Source: Sinohyriopsis cumingii
Taxonomy: Eukaryota; Mollusca; Bivalvia; Unionida; Unionidae
Assembly (NCBI GenBank): GCA_028554795.2
Contig: CM068832.1
Location: forward strand, 82,948,049-83,012,048
DNA: 64,000 nt
Direction: 5' to 3'
The notes under the pieces are model-generated. The model worked only from the letters and a program-made list of their open reading frames with translations. It searched no databases and had not been told where the DNA came from. The position numbers were made by a program, and so were the translations under genes. This document shows positions 53,085 through 63,294 of this stretch, piece after piece. How positions within the stretch are numbered: position 1 is the stretch's first letter; each line of letters begins with the position of its first letter.

Positions 53085-53455
53085 GGTTATGTGACTGTGG
53101 TGATATGACTGCGGTGATATTACTGTGGTGATGTGACTTTGGTTACGTGACTGTGGTGATATGACTGCGGTGATATAACTGTGGTGATGTGACTGTGGTG
53201 ATATGACTGTGGTGATATAACTGGTGATCTGACTTCGGTTATGTGACTATGGTGATATGACTGCGGTGATATTACTGTGTTGATGTGACTGTGGTGATAT
53301 GACTGTGGTGATATAACTGGTGATCTGACTGGTTATGTGACTGAAGTGATATGGCTGTGGTTATGTGACTATGGTAATATGACTGTGGTAATATTACTGT
53401 GGTGCTGTGACTTTGGTTATGTGACTGAGTGATATGACTGTGGTTATGTAGATAA
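53085..53455. repeat. ~14-bp TGTGGTGATATGAC tandem repeat
   Basis: About 25 copies with small changes (TGCGGTGATATTAC, TGTGGTTATGTGAC). Longer blocks recur as well, showing secondary duplications. From 53,455 to 53,860 nothing is recognised. Confidence 0.8.
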
Positions 53456-53860
53456 TATTAGCTGCATGTTACGATACCCTTTTCGAAAAATATATATCTT
53501 GTTGCGTGATTGAAATCCTTATGCTGTATTCACTGTAATGAGTATCGTGAGAGTTATTCATGTAATACGCAATATGTAGAAAAATATGTCTGGGGATACT
53601 TAGTGATGCAAAAGGAAATTGAGCCTATTAAAATAAAGTAATAACAGAAATCAGATTAAAAAACGCTTATTAGGTTACAAGGTAAGCATTTTGTTTTGGT
53701 GTATTTAATGTATAAGGCTATCAATCTCAGCAGTTGTGGCCTTGTTACATCTAAACTTAAGATTGATTCAGCCCAGTTTAAAGAGATAAACTGTATATAA
53801 AGGCGTGCAAAAATTTCTTACAGATATTACGGTAGTTTAATTTGATACGAGTATCGTAAC

Positions 53861-54010
53861 CTTCAGCAGCAGAGAGGGTGAACAGACCACTTAAGGGAAT
53901 GGTCACCCTTGTGTTTAGACAAAAATAAATAGTGACCCTTCATAGAGGTCAATACCACGTCTACGATTGTTTGTCCCAAACAGAATTGTAGACGAACCCT
54001 CTCTGCTGCT
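53861..54010. repeat. Inverted-repeat end structure of the second element
   Basis: AGCAGCAGAGAGGGT (53,864 onward) is inverted as ACCCTCTCTGCTGCT (53,996-54,010), enclosing about 115 bp. Inside lies a second hairpin, GTCTACGATTGTTTG / CAAACAGAATTGTAGAC (53,959-53,993). It sits directly beyond the stop of the outermost gene, so it is probably the terminal or near-terminal structure of the element. Confidence 0.6.
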
Positions 54011-54011
54011 A

Positions 54012-54329
54012 TCAATCTTGGGAATCTTCATCTGAATCATGGGAATCTTTTGTTTTGTTCTTCAAGTAATATTCAAGTTCTGATGGTGGTTTTGGATTTA
54101 TGTTCTTTCTTTTTCTGTAATAGTTGATCAAACTTCTGTATCGATCTCCACCGCAGTTTTTGCAAATCTGATATAATCCTCTAACGCCATTGTTACATCC
54201 AACACATCTTCGTGAACCAGCATGAGGATTTTTCTTTAAAATATAATTATGTTTTTTGCAATATTCTCCACGACACCTTTTGTTGCATTTATCTGTTGTT
54301 CCTTGAATTAACCACGCACAGTTGTTCAT
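54012..54329 (-). CDS. Small zinc-binding protein of the second element
   Basis: The intact 105-aa ORF has three Cys/His clusters: CAWLIQGTTDKCNKRCRGEYC with a following H (about 4-27), RRCVGCNNGV (about 41-50) and YQICKNCGG (about 53-61). A Lys/Arg stretch and an acidic Ser/Asp tail follow. Small proteins with this N-terminal C-x-L-x-x-G-x6-C-x3-C pattern accompany other elements with the same polymerase-helicase type. The function is unknown; nucleic-acid binding is a reasonable inference. It is 28 bp downstream of the ATPase stop on the same strand. Confidence 0.65.
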   Translation of the reverse strand: MNNCAWLIQGTTDKCNKRCRGEYCKKHNYILKKNPHAGSRRCVGCNNGVRGLYQICKNCGGDRYRSLINYYRKRKNINPKPPSELEYYLKNKTKDSHDSDEDSQD

Positions 54330-54357
54330 TATATGAATGATATCTGTTTAATTAAAT

Positions 54358-55023
54358 TTATCCAAATATTTTATCAAGACCCACACGATATCTTGTTCTA
54401 GGATCATGTAAATTTATTGTTATAAATCCATGCGGAGTAGCTTGCGCTCGTGAAAAGAAATTTCTGAATTTAATTATATCCATGTCACCGCTGCACCAAG
54501 TTTGATGAATATTTCGCAGCGTGTGTGTGTCTACGCCATTAAACACGACTAAAATATTACAATTGTCCCTGATTACTTTTGGTATTTGTGTATATCGCTG
54601 AGTAACATAGATAACATCTGTATTTTTATGTCTGCCGCGAGAAAATATCCTGGCTGGATTTGATTGTTTATCTAGCATCACATCATCATATACAACTAAA
54701 TTAATAATAAATCCGTCTAAAAAATCAACGGACGGTGCTTCATCAATATCTGTTATAAACTCTATGACATCATTATCTTCGTCCAGTAATCTTGCATTTT
54801 CGTTAAAATCTTTTAATACTTCATAACATCGTTGATCATCAGCGGATGGTGCTACCAAATACAACTTATCCCATTTCAACCATCTCATTATCAGATTAAG
54901 TAATAACTGCGTCTTACCCGATCCAGATGGTCCTATGATAATCATTCTGATGGAATTCGGTAGCGCAGGATGATGCTTAACAGGTTCTCGCTGCCGAGTT
55001 GCTGAGAAATCAATTATATCCAT
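54358..55023 (-). CDS. FtsK/HerA-type packaging ATPase of the second element
   Basis: The intact 221-aa ORF has Walker A at IIIGPSGSGKTQLL (about 28-41), Walker B at INLVVYDDVML (about 107-117) and the sensor stretch TDVIYVTQRYTQIPK. This is the A32-like ATPase family that packages viral DNA. It is only distantly similar to the ATPase at 24,802-25,545 (both keep GPSGSGKT and a DD Walker B), confirming two lineages. Its ATG is 12 bp from the divergent ATG of the PLA2-like gene. Confidence 0.88.
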   Translation of the reverse strand: MDIIDFSATRQREPVKHHPALPNSIRMIIIGPSGSGKTQLLLNLIMRWLKWDKLYLVAPSADDQRCYEVLKDFNENARLLDEDNDVIEFITDIDEAPSVDFLDGFIINLVVYDDVMLDKQSNPARIFSRGRHKNTDVIYVTQRYTQIPKVIRDNCNILVVFNGVDTHTLRNIHQTWCSGDMDIIKFRNFFSRAQATPHGFITINLHDPRTRYRVGLDKIFG

Positions 55024-55035
55024 ATATATTATAAC

Positions 55036-55536
55036 ATGAATTTATATTGTTTACGCTGTAGAGTTAAAACTCCAACTACTGATTTAGCTACAGCTATAAC
55101 AAAAAATAAAAAAATAGCGTATGGTGGAAAATGTTCTGTATGCGGTAGAAAGAAATTTTCGTTTTTACCTAATAAGCGCGGTGGTGATATTGCTAATTTG
55201 ATGTCAAAATTTCCGGGTACTCCATGGACTAAATACCCAGGAGAAAAACATCTACCAGGATATAGTTATTGCGGTCCTGGTACTCGACTCGATATCAGGC
55301 TCGATAATCAAGATCAACCAAAACCAGGCGAGGAACCAGTAAACGCTATTGATCGAGCTTGTCATGAGCATGATGTGGCTTATAAAAATAAAGATCTACA
55401 ACATAGGCATATTGCAGATGTGAAATTAATTCACGCGTTAAATTCCTTAAAAAATAAAAATATCAGAGAATCATTAGCTAGTTGGTTAGTAAGATCTGCG
55501 ATGAAAAGTAAATTAGCGTTTGGGGCTGGTAATTAA
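55036..55536 (+). CDS. Zinc-ribbon plus phospholipase-A2-like protein
   Basis: The intact 166-aa ORF has two parts. An N-terminal zinc ribbon has CLRC (about 5-8) and CSVCGRKK (about 34-41). A Gly-containing linker leads to a PLA2-like domain with LPGYSYCGPGTRLD (calcium-loop type, about 75-88) and DRACHEHDVAY (catalytic His-Asp, about 107-117). The HD-x-AY motif is that of the parvovirus VP1 phospholipase, which lets particles leave endosomes; adintoviruses encode similar proteins. So this may be a virion entry protein, although capsid genes are missing here. No break is visible. Confidence 0.85.
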   Translation: MNLYCLRCRVKTPTTDLATAITKNKKIAYGGKCSVCGRKKFSFLPNKRGGDIANLMSKFPGTPWTKYPGEKHLPGYSYCGPGTRLDIRLDNQDQPKPGEEPVNAIDRACHEHDVAYKNKDLQHRHIADVKLIHALNSLKNKNIRESLASWLVRSAMKSKLAFGAGN

Positions 55537-55538
55537 TA

Positions 55539-56505
55539 ATGGAATTAATTTATTATTCACCAAGATGATATTGGAGAGGCAAAGCAGCAATTGGTAAACT
55601 TGCTGATGCAGCAGCGGTTAAACATTCTACTGCTAGCGCGTGGTTATCCAAACAGGCAATATGGCAAATTTATTTACCACCACCGAAACGAATTCAGCAC
55701 GCGTATTTCGATGTTAGTGTTCCTAAGGAAGTTCATCAAGCAGATATTCTGTTTTTACCACATGATACTGTGCGTGGAAAAACGTACAAGTACGCGTTAA
55801 CTGTAGTTGACGTTGCAAATAGATATAAAGAGGCAGAGCCGCTATCAACGAAAACATCATCTGAAGTAACCGATGCGTTTGAACGAATTTATCAACGAGG
55901 TGGTGGACCACAAAGTGGTCTACGATGGCCACAGCTGCTACAGGTTGATCCTGGTAAGGAATTTCTTGGTCCAGTATCATCGTTGATGAAACGACATAAT
56001 TCCAAAATACGACGAGGTCATACTGCAATTCACCGTGATCAGGCAATTGTTGAGCGATTTAATCGAACACTTGCTGAGCGGTTATTTGGATATCAATACG
56101 CGAAGAAATTTATTCAAGATAAAAGATCTCGCGAATGGGTTGCAAGATTACGAAGCGTGATAGCTGCATTAAATAGCGAGATCACACGAACAACCAACAT
56201 GAAACCCAAGAGAGCAGTCACAAAAAAATATACCAATACAGCGAAAAGGTACTGAAAAACAAAAAATATTGGGTGATGTTACAGTTAGATATTTATATGA
56301 ACCGGGTGAACTTGAAGGTGGTAGCGCGAGAGCGACTGATCCTATTTGGAGTGTTGCCACACACAAAATATCCACCGTGACAAGATCGCCAGGTAGACCT
56401 GCAATATACAGATTAGATTCGGCTGCTCCTCAACGTGGATTTGTACGTGAGCAACTACAAATAATCCCCACGGATACACAATTACCACCGCGATCACTTA
56501 ACTAG
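55539..56505 (+). pseudogene. Integrase of the second element, three breaks
   Basis: The ATG at 55,539 is followed by YYSPR and an in-frame TGA (55,566-55,568). The same frame then runs to 56,255 with AAIGKLADAA, WLSKQAIWQIYLPPP and the rve core: D in HQADILFL, D in LQVDPGKEF, E in QAIVERFNRTLAERLFG. Near 56,222 (a run of seven A) and 56,264 the frame shifts twice. The C-terminal part is then read to 56,505 with VTVRYLYEPGELEGG and GFVREQL. The DDE residues remain. No chromodomain is present. Its 3' end overlaps the convergent polymerase-helicase gene by eight bases. Confidence 0.85.
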
Positions 56506-59068
56506 CACTAGCACCCAAGGCGCTGGCGCCTCTACGTCGATTACACTCAAGACAGGTCAACATGGTATTTTCTCGTGTATGACCGCGACTTCTATCTTTT
56601 CTGTCTACGGTAAATTGTCTTGAATCATTACTCGAATACCTCCACAGCATTATACAATTGCAACTTGCGCAATGATTATTCTGCTGCTGTTTTAACTCAA
56701 TAATAAATTCAGCATCAAGATCAAAATCGCGTTTATATTTTTTATCAGATTGTTTGTATCCGATTAATTTTTTTCTTATTATATCATCATCAATGACGTT
56801 AAATTTATTAACGATTTCAGGAATTATAATTCTACGTAATTGAGATATATTTCTCACCCTCGATACCGCTAAATAAACTAAATTTGACCACTCGATGTGA
56901 TCGTCTACAATCCAGACTCGTGTGTCAGAAATAGTTAATCCCTGAGACGAGTGGATCAGCATAGCGTATCCCAACACCCATGGAGATTTGTCAGCGTGTA
57001 ATGCATCTTCGACCACACTGATATCAACAGCGACAGTATCATTTAATACGAGATTTTGATTCTCAGTCTGTCCTGGAATATCAACATTAATATTCTGTTT
57101 TCGTGTATCTGATGGTCTATATCACAACGGTACGGGTAATTCTGAATATTTTTCTTTATGCAGCTTAAATAACTTCTGTTGTAAATCGTCTCTGATTATT
57201 TTTCTGCTTGCTACGATCAAATCGGTGGGTCTCCATAAATTTAAAAAATCACTCATTGAGGTCTCTGAGATTACTCCGCGTATTATTTCACACTGAATTT
57301 TGTTTGATTGTAATCTGATTAATTTTTTAAATTCCTTTAAATTTGCATCAAGAGCTCTATGATCATCGTCTATTTCTTCGTAATAATCAAAGAAAATTTT
57401 TAACCAATCATGTGGAGATGGTCTAACAAAAGGCGGCGGTTGACCATGATCGCCACACACCACCACAGCGGTATTTTTCGTCAGCAACCAATCAAGAAAC
57501 GTTTTTAATGTATCCAATGACACCGTACATATCTCGTCCCAAATAATTATTTTAGGTATATATTTTTCTCCCATTCGCTCAGGAGTCCATGTATCCCCGC
57601 GCCACCGAAAGAAACTATGATACGTGCACGATTGTGCTTGCCGTTGTTTCATCTGGCGTGCAAGTCTGTGTGTGGGTGTCAGCACGATCATATCTGAATT
57701 TCTAAAAACATTAATCGCTCGAGTCGTTTTGCCGCATCCACCAGGTCCATCGAGATATACTGTCTTATATCTAGTTATTGGATCACTCAACGATGGTGCT
57801 TTCGACATTTCTGATATTTTATTACACTTACGATAAAAATGTCTCATTGGAACATCTGCTGATTCTGTATAATTGTGTAATATTTCCTTTTTTATTCTCC
57901 ACGAACTCCATCGTTCATCATTACTTGTAAATTTCATAACAGACTCTAAATATTTACTCGAAATATAAAACGAATCTGTTGCGACTCTGACTGCGGTTTC
58001 AGGAAATCTATTAATCATCGATAATAAATTTATAGAAACATAAGCCAACATGGAAGATCTTAGATGAGTATACTGTGGGGAGATATCATTTATGTAACTA
58101 ACGATCGTACCCAATTTTGTTCCGTCGGATAAATAAACACTTTCTTGATTTACAAATATATTTCTCGCTGTTGTATCAGCGATTATAAAATCGTACTCGG
58201 CATCATCTACAATTAATCGTGTGTGATGTGTTTTATGATCATATGCACCACCTTGAGTAAATTTACCTATACTTTTTTTACCGAGATCTTTTGCGGTTTT
58301 GAGTTTAATCTCGAGAATTTTAAGAGCTTCTTTGATAATATCATCTTCGGAAACATCAGGACATTTTTCCTTAAACTCGCTAATAACTTCATCAACACTG
58401 ATAGAATCTGGCATGGGCAACCAAACTTCGGTCTGCGCGTGATATGATATAATTGCCTCACTAACCACCAACGATGTCAGTATCGCACAATCTAGCATAT
58501 ATCGTAATAAAACTATAGGCGCCCAACGTTTTTCACAAAAATGTCTGCCAAACCAAACATAACAAATCTTGTGAAGATTTTCCTTAAGCTCGAATGATTC
58601 AACACAAGCGAATCCAGTCAGATCAAAATCAGGTTATGGTCCATTAATTGCCACTCGCGTCATCTCGTTTGTAGGGTGACCGAATCTTTTAAAGTATACA
58701 GAACAATCTCCGTATCCTAGAAAACGTCCTGGATAACACGCAACCATATCAACCGAAATAACATCGTTGTAATTATACTTGGTATTCCACAATCCGCCAT
58801 GTCCGTATTCGACGCAACTTGCACGTACATCCTCGAGTAAATCAAATCGTGTTGGTTTCCATGAATTTCTTTCTCTAGCGAAATGAGCCGCAACAGATGG
58901 AACGGTAAAGCAATTAGTTAGTAATTTGTCAGTATTTTCCGCGTGTTTGTACTTGGAAAACTTATCCGCGAGATTTTTCATCTCGTCATGGAGAGATTCT
59001 GTTCGATATATTTCACCGTTTGGTCTAACAAACTGATCAAATTCACCTTCCTCATTACTTTTAAATAA
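56498..59068 (-). pseudogene. PolB - SF1 helicase - HNH nuclease fusion, N-terminally truncated, two stops
   Basis: One uninterrupted phase from 59,068 to 56,498, with stops only at 58,636-58,634 (TAA) and 57,124-57,122 (TGA). The start is missing. Order: PolB palm motif A VISVDMVACYP (about 58,770), VIGKFTQGG-type thumb region (about 58,260), motif C-like VRVATDSFYIS (about 57,980); then an SF1 helicase with Walker A LDGPGGCGKTT (about 57,740), WDEIC (about 57,530), GDHGQPPPF (about 57,430), HSSQGLTI (about 56,940) and LVYLAVSRVR (about 56,870); then an HNH-type nuclease CASCNCIM, FTVDRKD, LTCLECNRRRG (56,530-56,670). The exonuclease domain is cut off by the junction. Similar fusions occur in other eukaryotic genomes, including the fungus Rhizophagus. 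Confidence 0.88.
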
Positions 59069-59106
59069 CCAGAGAATTAATCACATTCACATCAGGCATT
59101 CGCACA
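59067..59106. other. 40-bp fragment related to the mucin exon at the element junction
   Basis: AACCAGAGAATTAATCACAT and the following 20 bases match 49,195-49,234, within the mucin exon, at 38 of 40 positions. It begins exactly where the polymerase reading ends. Confidence 0.7.
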
Positions 59107-59109
59107 TAA

Positions 59110-59300
59110 TTATCATTGTGGGGTACATTACCATGATATTTGTTATTGTGATATTTGTCCTGTTGGGGTACATTGGCATAATTTTGTCATTGTGTGGGGT
59201 GCATTACCAAAATATTTGTCACCTGTCAGGTAGAAGCCAAATGGCATAACAAAGGGTCAGGTATAACCCAAATGGTATAACAAAGGGGAAAGAAAATCTC
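59110..59300. repeat. Short degenerate repeats
   Basis: GGGGTACATTACC(A/T)-type and ATTTGTCATTGTG words recur three times, then AAATGGTATAACAAAGG(G) twice. Confidence 0.5.
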
Positions 59301-59399
59301 CCTGTCTATCAGCTAAATGGAAAGAGCTGGATATTACACTTCCCTAGTGTACATTATTTAAATGTGGACCTGTTTATAATAACCTCCTAGGGCAGATGA

Positions 59400-59690
59400 A
59401 ATGGTTTTAATTGCCGTTAACTGTGTCATAGGGAGACATTTATAACACATTTAAATAGCAGCAATTACATCACTTGTGTCATAGGAAGACATTTATAACA
59501 CATTTAAATAGCAGTAATTGCATCACTTGTGTCATAGGGAGACATTTATAACACATTTAAATAGCAGTAATTACATCACTTGTGTCATAGGGAGACATGT
59601 ATAACACATTTAAATAGTGGCAATTACATCACTTGTGTCATAGGAAGACATTTATAACACATTTAAATAGCAGTAATTACATTCCATGTT
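59400..59690. repeat. ~53-bp tandem repeat, five copies
   Basis: The unit is CACTTGTGTCATAGGGAGAC followed by ATTTATAACACATTTAAATA and a GCAGTAATTACAT end. Copies are over 90% alike. Confidence 0.85.
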
Positions 59691-59864
59691 ACTATTCCTA
59701 AATGTACACACACAAAAAAGAAATACGGAGCTAAAAATGTGTAGGCTATACATTTGCCTTTGCAATAGTACAATGAATGGGGAATACAGTTAACTAAAGC
59801 ACCACTTTCCAAGCATTTTTGCCACCCCCCCCATCTAACAACATAAGTTTGAGATAACACTCAG

Positions 59865-60150
59865 TTGTAGAAAGTACTGTAGAATCTAGCACTCATTTGT
59901 AGAAAGGACTGTAGAGACTAGCACTCAGTTGTGGCAAGGACAGTGGAGACAGTAATCAGTTGTAGCAAGGACTGTGGAGACAGTACTCAGTTGTAGCAAG
60001 GACTGTGGATACAGCACTTAGTTGTAGCAAGGACTGGAGACAGCATTCAGTTGTGGCAAGGACTGGAGACAGCACTCACTTGTAGCGAGGACTGGAGACA
60101 GCACTCAGTTGTAGCAAGGACTGGAGACTGCACTCAATTGTAGCAAGGAA
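59865..60150. repeat. ~29-bp tandem repeat, about nine copies
   Basis: The unit is GTAGCAAGGACTGGAGACAG followed by CACTCAGTT. Two early copies contain GTGGAGACAGTA instead. Confidence 0.8.
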
Positions 60151-60389
60151 ATATGTGGATTGGAAAAGGGGTCTTGTATCTGTTTCCACAAAAAGATCAT
60201 TATTTGTTGAGCGTTTAAATGTATTTTATTTATGTTTCTACAAACGAATCATTGTTTGTGGGATATTTCAATGGGTTTTGTATATGTTTTTACAAATAAA
60301 TCAATGTGGTGTTTCAAAGATGTTGATCTTATGTTGAATATGATAGGATGGGTCTTGCAAAATACTACTATCTTGTACAGGTGACTGTC

Positions 60390-60640
60390 TTTTAAAGGTG
60401 GTTGCCATATATTTGTGGTTGTATTGTATAGGTGACTGTGATATACTGGTTGATGTCTTGTAAAGGTGGCTGTGATATACAGATGGTTGTCTTGCATGGG
60501 TGACCATTGATCTTATATGTTTTATTCAAAAGTTTGACAATTAATCTTACATGCTTTATTCAGAAGTTTGACAGTTAATCTTACATGCTTTATTCAAAAG
60601 TTTGACCATTGATCTTACATGTTTTATTAAAAAGTCAGTT
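60390..60640. repeat. Two adjacent short tandem repeats (~35 bp each)
   Basis: First, GTGACTGT(G/C)(A/T)TATAC(T/A)GGTTG-type units, three copies. Then TTTATTCAAAAGTTTGAC plus (A/C)ATT(A/G)ATCTTACAT, four copies. Confidence 0.65.
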
Positions 60641-60714
60641 TGCAAAATATTTAATCAGGTATGGTCACTTAAGCAGATGCAATAAAAACTGCTCAAATGA
60701 TTTTAACAGTTGAC

Positions 60715-60930
60715 AATTATGTCAATTCAAAATTATCTTTATGCATTTTGTGACAAAGTAAATAATTCAAAATGATTTTTATGTATTGAATGACAGGGTA
60801 ATTATTCATAATCAATTGTATGCATTTAATGGCAAGCTCAATAATTCAAAATGATCTTTATGTATTTAATGACAACATAAATAATTCAAAATGATCTGTA
60901 TGCATTTTACAACACAATATTTCTATTCAT
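60715..60930. repeat. ~60-bp degenerate tandem repeat, four copies
   Basis: AATTCAAAATGATCTTTATG and CATTTAATGACAA recur in order. From 60,930 to 61,320 nothing is recognised. Confidence 0.6.
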
Positions 60931-61329
60931 TTAAAGAGTGCATTTTATATTTTGAACTGAAATTTACCTCAGAATTCTTTCATTGTAGTTCAAGTCTTGT
61001 AAATATCATCAGCTATATCCCAGTACTTCTTGTTGCTTGAAATTAGTTAAGTAAAATGCCAAGGATTTTGAATTGGTGTCCACAAATTTGAAATATTTAC
61101 ATATTTTTCAGCAAGAAATATTCATAATCAGATGAGTTATATCATTCGATCTTGAATACAGAAATTGTTGTCTGTTGTTTTGAAGTGACATAACTTCCAA
61201 ATTCTTTCAGGTGTCTCAAACTTTCAAATTGGTCATGTGACAGGGATGCGCTGTCTTCTGAAATAGATGAGAAACCTTAATTGAACAAAATCATTACTTT
61301 ATTATTTATGGGTACTTATGTCACATTCA

Positions 61330-62600
61330 ACGAAGGTAATTAAATCAACTCCAATGAATATAATTAATCAACTCCTATGAATATAATTATACAACTCCAA
61401 TGAATATAATTAATCAACTGCAGTGAATATAATTAATCAACTCCAATATATATAAGTACATCAACTCCAATGAATATAATTAATCAACTCCAATGAATAT
61501 AAGTACATCAACTCCAATGAATATAATTAATCAACTCAAAATGAATATAATTACATTAACTCCAATAAATATAATACAATTCAATGAATATAGTTAAATC
61601 AATTCCACTGAATATAATTACAGATCTCCAAAAAATATAATTACATCAATGCAAATGAATATAATTAATCAACTCCAATGAATATAATTAAATCAACTCC
61701 AGTGAATATAAATACATCAATTCCAATGAATATAATTAATCAACTACAACAAATATAATTACATCAATTCCAATGAATATAATTAATCAACTACAATGAA
61801 AGTAATTACATCTATTCCAATGAATATAATTAATCAACTACAACAAATATTATTAAATCAACTCCAGTGAATATAATTAAATCAACTCCAATGAATATAA
61901 CTAATCAACTCCAATAAATATAAATACATCAGTTTCAATGAATATAATTACGTTTACTCCAATGAATATAATTAATCAACTCCAATGCATATAATTACAT
62001 AAACTCCAATGAATATCATTAAATCAACTCCAATTAATATAATTACATTAACTCCAAAAAATATAATTACATCAATTTCAATGAATATAATTAATCAACT
62101 CCAATGGATTTAATTAAGTTAACTCCAATGAATATAATTACATAACTCCAATAAATATAATTACATTAGTACCAAATGAATATAATTAATCAACTGCAGC
62201 AAATATATAATTAAATCAACCCCAATGAATATAATTACATCAACCCCAATGAATATAATTGCATCAACTCCAATGAATATAATAAATCAACTACAACAAA
62301 TATAATTAAATCAACTCCAATGAATATAATTGCATCAACCCCAATGAATATAATTACATCAACCTGATGAATATAATTAAGTCAACTCCAATGAATATAA
62401 CTACATCAACCCCAATGAATATAATTGCATCAACTCCAATGAATATAATAAATCAGCTACAACAAAATATAATTAAATCAACTCCAATGAATATAATTGC
62501 ATCAACCCCAATGAATATAATTGCATCAACCCCAATGAATATAATAAAATCATCTCCAATGAGTATAATTACATCAACCCCAATGAATATAATTGGTTAG
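61330..62600. repeat. ~20-24-bp satellite, about 55 copies
   Basis: The core is TCAACTCCAATGAATATAAT followed by TA, ATTA or ACA. The variants AACTACAACAAATATAAT and CATCAACCCC form higher-order groups near 62,200-62,600. The plus ORF at 62,367-62,600 is an artefact. Confidence 0.85.
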
Positions 62601-62824
62601 TAAATGTAAACTCTGTTGTCATTAGTACCAGCATTTGTTAAAAAATTCAGTCATTATTGTCTTACATATGGAATATAAAATATGAGAATAGTGTTGACCC
62701 CTTGTATAACATTCCTTTGGGTAACTCAGTTGGGACTCATTCAGTAAAATCCCTTAGGGGTCACTGAAATGTGGCCACATTTACAGCAGCCACTTAGGGG
62801 CCATTGAAATATTGACCTACTGTA

Positions 62825-62965
62825 ACATCTTGAGAGTTGATTATGGTAACCTCTTGTTGCAGAGGAATGATTTTAAGAGATGCTAGGTATATGATAGGGG
62901 TTACGGTAACCTCTTGTTGCAGATGAATGATTTTAAGAGGTGCTAGGTATATCATAGGGAAACCT
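62825..62965. repeat. ~68-bp two-copy repeat
   Basis: GGTAACCTCTTGTTGCAGA and GATTTTAAGAG(A/G)TGCTAGGTA occur twice. Confidence 0.6.
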
Positions 62966-62984
62966 TATAATGCAGGCCATGAAT

Positions 62985-63240
62985 TCGATTTATGGCCTAT
63001 GATTTTATGACGTGTCAGTAACCCAGGGCATGAATCAGATTGATGGGCTATGATTTTAAGACATGTCAGTAACCCATGGCATGAATCGGATTTATGAACT
63101 ATGATTTTAAGACATGTCAGTAACCCAGGGCATGAATCAGATTTAAGAACTATGATTTTAAGACATGTCAGTAACTCAGGGCATGATTCAGATTTAAGAA
63201 CTATGATTTTAAGACATGTCAGACATATCAGTAACTCAAG
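62985..63240. repeat. ~51-bp tandem repeat, five copies
   Basis: The unit is GGCATGAATCAGATTTA then GAACTATGATTTTAAGACAT and GTCAGTAACCCAG. Confidence 0.8.
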
Positions 63241-63294
63241 GTATACATCATATCTACTACCTGTAATTTCTAGAAATGTTAGCTATGTCTTAGG

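Larger units (their letters stand above)
53861..59068. mobile_element. Truncated Polinton/adintovirus-like element of a second lineage
   Basis: Five genes are packed tightly over about 5.2 kb: small zinc protein, packaging ATPase, zinc-ribbon/PLA2 protein, integrase, and a PolB-helicase-HNH fusion lacking its N-terminus. Capsid and protease genes are absent. The gene set differs from the 14.6-34.9 kb Polinton: the integrase has no chromodomain and PolB is fused to a helicase. The right side is cut within PolB at about 59,068, where the sequence changes to a 40-bp piece related to the mucin exon. No matching right terminus or target duplication is seen. Confidence 0.8.

Noticed and set aside
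55566-58636. UGA recoding (selenocysteine or alternative code) in the second element
   Set aside because: A TAA also interrupts the same polymerase frame, and frameshifts occur in the integrase. Decay explains all of them.
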